A stretch of DNA of 33,189 nucleotides from an uncultured Eubacteriales bacterium (lineage in GTDB: Bacteria; Bacillota; Clostridia; Oscillospirales; Oscillospiraceae), in contig UQUO01000022.1 of NCBI GenBank assembly GCA_900544295.1, forward strand, positions 1 to 33,189, given 5' to 3'. The position numbers were made by a program, and so were the translations under genes. Positions 30,159-33,189 of the stretch are shown in pieces. The notes under the pieces are model-generated. The model ran no database searches. It was not told where the DNA came from and was given only the letters and a program-made list of their open reading frames with translations. Positions within the stretch are counted from its first letter, which is position 1. Each line of letters begins with the position of its first letter.

Positions 30159-30290
30159 CTAAAAGCCCTCGTAGATGAAGGCCCCGTGTCCCGAGAAGAA
30201 GGCCAGCACGGCCAGGAGCATGGCCGCGTAGCCGAGGACGCTGAGATATTCCCACCAGGGCCTCGCCTTCTGCTTTTTCAGCCAGTTCAT
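30159..30290 (-). CDS. dltX: DltX-like small membrane protein
   Basis: This 43-residue protein has a basic start (NWLKKQKARPWWEYL), one transmembrane helix (about 17-33), and the C-terminal FIYEGF, matching the FIYNEF ending of DltX that contacts DltD and is needed for D-alanylation. The start ATG overlaps the dltD stop (ATGA), so it is the last gene of the cassette, whereas DltX is usually encoded first. Its stop codon TAG uses the terminal base of the IS30 element; without the insertion the stop would read TAA. Confidence 0.8.
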   Translation of the reverse strand: MNWLKKQKARPWWEYLSVLGYAAMLLAVLAFFSGHGAFIYEGF

Positions 30291-31174
30291 GAGAGCAGCC
30301 ATTTGTCCAGCACCTCCGTAAAGACTACCGCGCCGTAGTCGTAGTCCAGATGCCCCGTGTCGTAGAAGCACTCGGTCCCCAGCGCGTCCGTCATGTCGTA
30401 AAACTCCACGCCCGCAGCCTCGCACTTCTCACGGCAGAGCTCCCGCAGTTCGAGGTCGAGCGGCTCCGGCTCCACCGCCGGGTTCTCCGGCAGCCAGAGC
30501 GCGCGCACGCGCACGCCCTCCGCCTCGCAGAAGGCGAAGACCTCGTCCATGGCCGCGAGGTTGTCCGCGTAGAGCCCCGCGTCGCCCTCGAAGTAGAGCC
30601 CGTGCAGCTTCTCTCGCCGCTCGTCGAGCTCCTCCTGCGTCATGTTGCCGTAGTAGAAGGCCTTCTGCTGCCCTGTCCAGATGCGGCGGCGAATTTCGCC
30701 CTGGCCCAGCAGGGCCTTGAGGTTGTCCGTCACGAACTCCGAGAGCCTGTCGCGCTGGAAGTAGAAATAGGGTTCGTACCACTTCCGGTGCCACTCATAG
30801 GTCGGGTTCGTGTCCATATCGTCGTACATCGCGCCCCAGCCCAGCGCCAGCACCAGCTCCGAGCCCACCTTTATGTGCCCGCCCTCCAGCATCTCCACGA
30901 GGTCGCGCACCGTGCCGTAGTCCATGCCGAGGTTTACATAATCCGCCGTGGTGAGGTCCTCGCGGTAGGCGGAGACGAGCTCGGAGGAGCCGAAGATGAC
31001 CCGGTCCCAGACCTCCTCGGGGTGGTCGCGGCGGGTTATCTCAAAGTCGTTGAGCCAGAAGAAGCCGCTTCTCTGCACGAAGCCCGAGGCGGAGAGCGCG
31101 AGGTCGGCCAGCAGGACTATTATGAGGACGGCGGCGATGAAGCCGCCCCTTTTGAGGAAACGCGCAAATTTCAT
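30287..31174 (-). CDS. dltD: DltD-like SGNH-type acyl transferase
   Basis: This 295-residue protein has an N-terminal membrane anchor (about 10-30, GGFIAAVLIIVLLADLALSA) and an extracytoplasmic SGNH-like domain. The nucleophile motif is FGSSELVSAY and the Asp/His pair is YDTGHLDYD near the C-terminus, as in DltD (GSSE and DxxH). It is shorter than typical DltD (about 400) but keeps both ends of the catalytic site. DltD passes D-alanine from the membrane relay to teichoic acid. The ATG at 31174 follows GAGGGGG; the GTG at 31183 is the alternative. Confidence 0.82.
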   Translation of the reverse strand: MKFARFLKRGGFIAAVLIIVLLADLALSASGFVQRSGFFWLNDFEITRRDHPEEVWDRVIFGSSELVSAYREDLTTADYVNLGMDYGTVRDLVEMLEGGHIKVGSELVLALGWGAMYDDMDTNPTYEWHRKWYEPYFYFQRDRLSEFVTDNLKALLGQGEIRRRIWTGQQKAFYYGNMTQEELDERREKLHGLYFEGDAGLYADNLAAMDEVFAFCEAEGVRVRALWLPENPAVEPEPLDLELRELCREKCEAAGVEFYDMTDALGTECFYDTGHLDYDYGAVVFTEVLDKWLLS

Positions 31175-31187
31175 ACCGCGCACCCCC

Positions 31188-32336
31188 TCAGAGGCTCACG
31201 AAGCCGCGCAGGACGTTAGAGAGCTGCGCGGAGTCGAGAGTGTAGAATATGGTGGTAAAGGAGAACACCAGCGCCACAACGGCCCGGCGGAAGAGGACGT
31301 AGTATCTGTTCGCGCCGCGCTTCACGGTGGTGATGCCGCAGAGGTTCTCGAAGGCGAGCAGGCTGCCGTTCATGAGCCCGTCCAGGACAAAGGTCATGGA
31401 AAAGCCGTGCCAGAGGCCCATGACCATCATGGTGCCGAAGCCTATCATCGCGCCCTGGTACTTGTTGAGCTTCTTGCCGTTCAATACGACGAAGATGTGC
31501 TCGCGTATCCAGTCCGTGAGCGAGACGTGCCAGTTGCGCCAGAACTGGGTGAAGGAGACGGCGCGCAGGGGCTTTTTGAAGTTTTCCGGCACCTTGAGGC
31601 CGAGGAAGCCGCCCATGGCGATGGCTATATCGGCGTAGCCGGACATATCGAGCCAGAGCAGCAGGTAGCTCACGAGGCAGGCGGCGAGGGACCACCAGGG
31701 CCGCGGGCCCAGCTCCGCCAGCCGCGCGAGGACGACGTTCACGAGCGCAAGGACGACGACCTTCTTGAAGTAGCCGCGGATGAGGCGTTTGAAGTCGCGC
31801 GTGAGGCTCTCGCCGCTTATCGCCTCCGGCCGCGCCAGGCTGCGGGAGAAATCGCGGTAGCGCAGGATAGGCCCCGCGGTGATGACGGGGAAAAAGAGCA
31901 TATAGTTGGCGTAGTGCAGGAAATTGAGCCTCTCGCCGGAGTAGTAGACGTAGTAGACGGCGTCCACGGCCTTGAGCATGTTGTAGGCTATGCCGGTGAG
32001 CACGAAGAGCAGCGGCAGCTCCGGGAAGAGCTCCCGGAAGCGGATGTAGAAAAAGGGCACCGCGCACAGCAGGCAGCAGCCGATGAACACCACCTGTCTC
32101 CAGGCTCCCTTGCCCTTCCCCGCCAGGTGGGCTATGCCGAAGGTGACTGCGGTGTAGGCCGCGTAAAACACGGCGAGCCACTCGGAGACATAGGCGATGA
32201 GGATAAGGTCGAGTATGGGCAGGAAGCGCTCGAGCTTCGCCTGCGACCAATATTTGCGGGCGAGCGCGCTCGCGGCGGCCCAGAGGACGCAGCCTCCGAG
32301 CAGCCTGAGGGCGATGTCCGCCTCAAGAAACCACAT
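31188..32336 (-). CDS. dltB: DltB-like MBOAT acyltransferase
   Basis: This 382-residue polytopic membrane O-acyltransferase carries the family motifs FFPVITAGPILRYRDF (near 150), LLWLDMSGYADIAIAMGGFL (about 225-245), FWRNWHVSLTDWIREHIF, and MVMGLWHGFSMTFVLDGLMN with the catalytic histidine. DltB accepts D-alanine from carrier DltC and moves it across the membrane. Start ATG 32336, four bases after the dltC stop begins; about 14 bases separate it from dltD. All hallmark residues are present, so it should be active. Confidence 0.88.
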   Translation of the reverse strand: MWFLEADIALRLLGGCVLWAAASALARKYWSQAKLERFLPILDLILIAYVSEWLAVFYAAYTAVTFGIAHLAGKGKGAWRQVVFIGCCLLCAVPFFYIRFRELFPELPLLFVLTGIAYNMLKAVDAVYYVYYSGERLNFLHYANYMLFFPVITAGPILRYRDFSRSLARPEAISGESLTRDFKRLIRGYFKKVVVLALVNVVLARLAELGPRPWWSLAACLVSYLLLWLDMSGYADIAIAMGGFLGLKVPENFKKPLRAVSFTQFWRNWHVSLTDWIREHIFVVLNGKKLNKYQGAMIGFGTMMVMGLWHGFSMTFVLDGLMNGSLLAFENLCGITTVKRGANRYYVLFRRAVVALVFSFTTIFYTLDSAQLSNVLRGFVSL

Positions 32337-32339
32337 AAG

Positions 32340-32591
32340 TCAGCAAAGCCCCTTCTTCATGCCGACGACCTCGGCGATCTCGCAGACGGTGTTCATGGGG
32401 TAGAGCGTGACGTCGCGCTGGCTTATCTCGACCCCGAAGGCCTCCTCCGCGAACATGATGACGTCCACGGCGCCCATGGAGTCTAGGAAGCCGGTGTCAA
32501 AGAGGTTGACGTCCAGCCCATACTCCGGGTCGTCCCCCACCTCGCAGCGCTCGCGTATATATTCGTCCAGTTTGGCGATTATCTCATCCAT
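32340..32591 (-). CDS. dltC: DltC-like acyl carrier protein
   Basis: This 83-residue acyl carrier protein has the phosphopantetheine attachment serine in FDTGFLDSMGAVD (DSM where DltC has DSM/DSL), followed by FAEEAFGVEISQRDVTLYPM, which is close to the DltC pattern. The ATG at 32591 follows GGAGGG. First gene of the minus-strand cassette, with dltB following at once. The ligase DltA that would load D-alanine is not encoded in this window. It could be elsewhere, or the carried group could differ. Confidence 0.82.
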   Translation of the reverse strand: MDEIIAKLDEYIRERCEVGDDPEYGLDVNLFDTGFLDSMGAVDVIMFAEEAFGVEISQRDVTLYPMNTVCEIAEVVGMKKGLC

Positions 32592-32622
32592 TGTGTATCC
32601 CTCCGCAAAGATATTCCCAGGC

Positions 32623-32640
32623 ATTATATCACAACTGTGA
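32623..32640 (-). promoter_or_regulatory. Extended -10 promoter of the dlt cassette with a dyad
   Basis: On the minus strand TGATATAAT (32623-32631) is an extended -10 element; I find no good -35. A dyad, TCACA-N2-TGTGA (32629-32640), abuts it and could bind a regulator. Between it and the right repeat arm (32641-32737) I see nothing that I can name. Confidence 0.6.
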
Positions 32641-32737
32641 CGCCAGCGCGAGAGAAATGTTGCGCGCCTGAGGGCTGGAGCTGCGGGAAAGTCCGCCGCC
32701 AACGCTGCCGCGTTCCGCCGACCCCACGTCGCCGCAA

Positions 32738-33189
32738 CCGCCCTGTAGGGGACGGCGTCCCCGACGTCCCGCTGCTGCGGTTTCCGCCGACCTTACCACA
32801 TTCCGCCCGCCCCCGCCCGGGCGTCGGATGATCTCGCAGTATATCACATGGTACACGGCCCGTCTCCCTCCCGCCGTAGGGGTCGGCGTCCCCGACGACC
32901 CTTTCCTTCGTCCACCGCCAGCCTTATCGCGTTCCTCCAACCCCTCGTAGGGGCGGGGTTCCACCCCCGCCCGGCGTTCGTTCACGACCGGCGTTACGGC
33001 GGTGCGCGGAGGCTGCGGGGCTGCGGGCGGCGGGGGCCGCCCGCAAAGGGGGAACCCCCGGCGAGGGTTCCCCCTTTGACCCCCTCCTGCGCTTTGTGAA
33101 GCAAAAGGGGCGTTCCGCGCGCTGCGGCGCGCGTCCAGGGGCGCCGCCCCTGGACCCCGCCCGCTTTTTTGTAAAAAAGCGGGGCAAAA
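32738..33189. repeat. Right arm of the long hairpin-rich inverted repeat
   Basis: Inverted counterpart of 4-438. On the plus strand three related modules each start GTAGGGG (32745, 32876, 32947) and continue into a GC-only hairpin. They are followed by the GGGGGAACCC/GGGTTCCCCC stem, a GCGCGC stem, a CCAGGGGC/GCCCCTGG stem and CCCGCTTTTTT/AAAAAAGCGGG at the end. No gene is supported here. The conserved hairpins and variable spacers point to a multicopy intergenic repeat. Confidence 0.85.

Larger units (their letters stand above)
29074..30159 (+). mobile_element. Complete IS30-family insertion sequence
   Basis: The ends are imperfect inverted repeats of about 25 bp: 29075-29099 and 30135-30159, both GTGAATT at the tip and AAGTGCAACA at the inner part, with a variable middle. 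TAAAAG occurs directly outside both ends (29068-29073 and 30160-30165), a probable 6-bp target duplication. One intact transposase gene fills the element. Length is about 1.09 kb, in the normal range of the family. Confidence 0.88.

Noticed and set aside
1..33189. CRISPR arrays and tRNA genes
   Set aside because: No regularly spaced short repeats with unique spacers and no cloverleaf sequence with a T-loop GTTCRA block were found by eye.
1..33189. Circular plasmid or phage interpretation because both ends match
   Set aside because: The end repeats are inverted, not direct, and the content (rpsB, tsf, rplJL) is chromosomal.

Overview
The window looks like chromosomal DNA of a high-GC, Gram-positive-type anaerobe of the Clostridia, most likely an Oscillospiraceae-like gut bacterium. 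The evidence is strong AGGAGG-type ribosome binding sites, an LCP (LytR-CpsA-Psr) protein, a dlt-type D-alanylation cassette, an L10-leader-controlled rplJL, sigma-A promoters, and many CoA/ETF genes of anaerobic type. Genus-level assignment is not possible from sequence alone. Both ends of the window carry the same roughly 440-bp hairpin-rich repeat in inverted orientation (4-438 and 32738-33189), which suggests a contig that stops at a multicopy repeat.

Region 1 (560-15483) is the metabolic heart. A sigma-54 activator (GAF/PAS, AAA+ with GAFTGA, Fis HTH) is divergent from a 12-gene operon that starts behind a textbook -24/-12 promoter (2943-2959). Upstream lies an inverted pair, plus a weaker third copy, of TGCGTATTGTnCAG, a good candidate activator site. 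The operon encodes fixC, fixX, a CaiE/gamma-carbonic-anhydrase-like protein, fixA, fixB, a class III CoA-transferase, an acyl-CoA dehydrogenase, a divergent SLC13/DASS carrier, an acyl-CoA ligase, a second SLC13-type carrier, and a second, classical etfB-etfA pair. It combines the parts of the E. coli cai/fix carnitine system with those of the Acetobacterium caffeate system (CoA ligase, CoA-transferase, acyl-CoA dehydrogenase, ETF). I infer an anaerobic pathway that imports an unsaturated organic anion, activates it, reduces its 2-enoyl-CoA with ETF-delivered electrons, passes the CoA on to the next substrate and exports the product. The substrate is unknown.

Region 2 (15495-24888) is mostly housekeeping: tsf and rpsB, a transmembrane pseudokinase fused to a C-type-lectin domain, an NSS-family Na+ symporter, rplL and rplJ with an L10 leader, a GtrA-like membrane protein, a small Cys-rich orphan protein behind a Fur-box-like dyad, an XRE regulator and an LCP glycopolymer transferase.

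Region 3 (24887-30159) is accessory and damaged. It has an ECF sigma/putative anti-sigma pair and an XRE gene cut off after about 40 codons by an AT-rich mobile remnant. The remnant has an oriT-like hairpin cluster, a membrane protein, a frameshifted XRE gene and a small orphan. It is followed by an ABC-transporter ATPase stump with an internal deletion and by a complete IS30-family element with a 6-bp target duplication.

Region 4 (30159-32640, minus strand) is a compact dltC-dltB-dltD-dltX cassette without dltA. The IS30 element landed exactly at the dltX stop codon and separated the operon from the terminator it previously shared.
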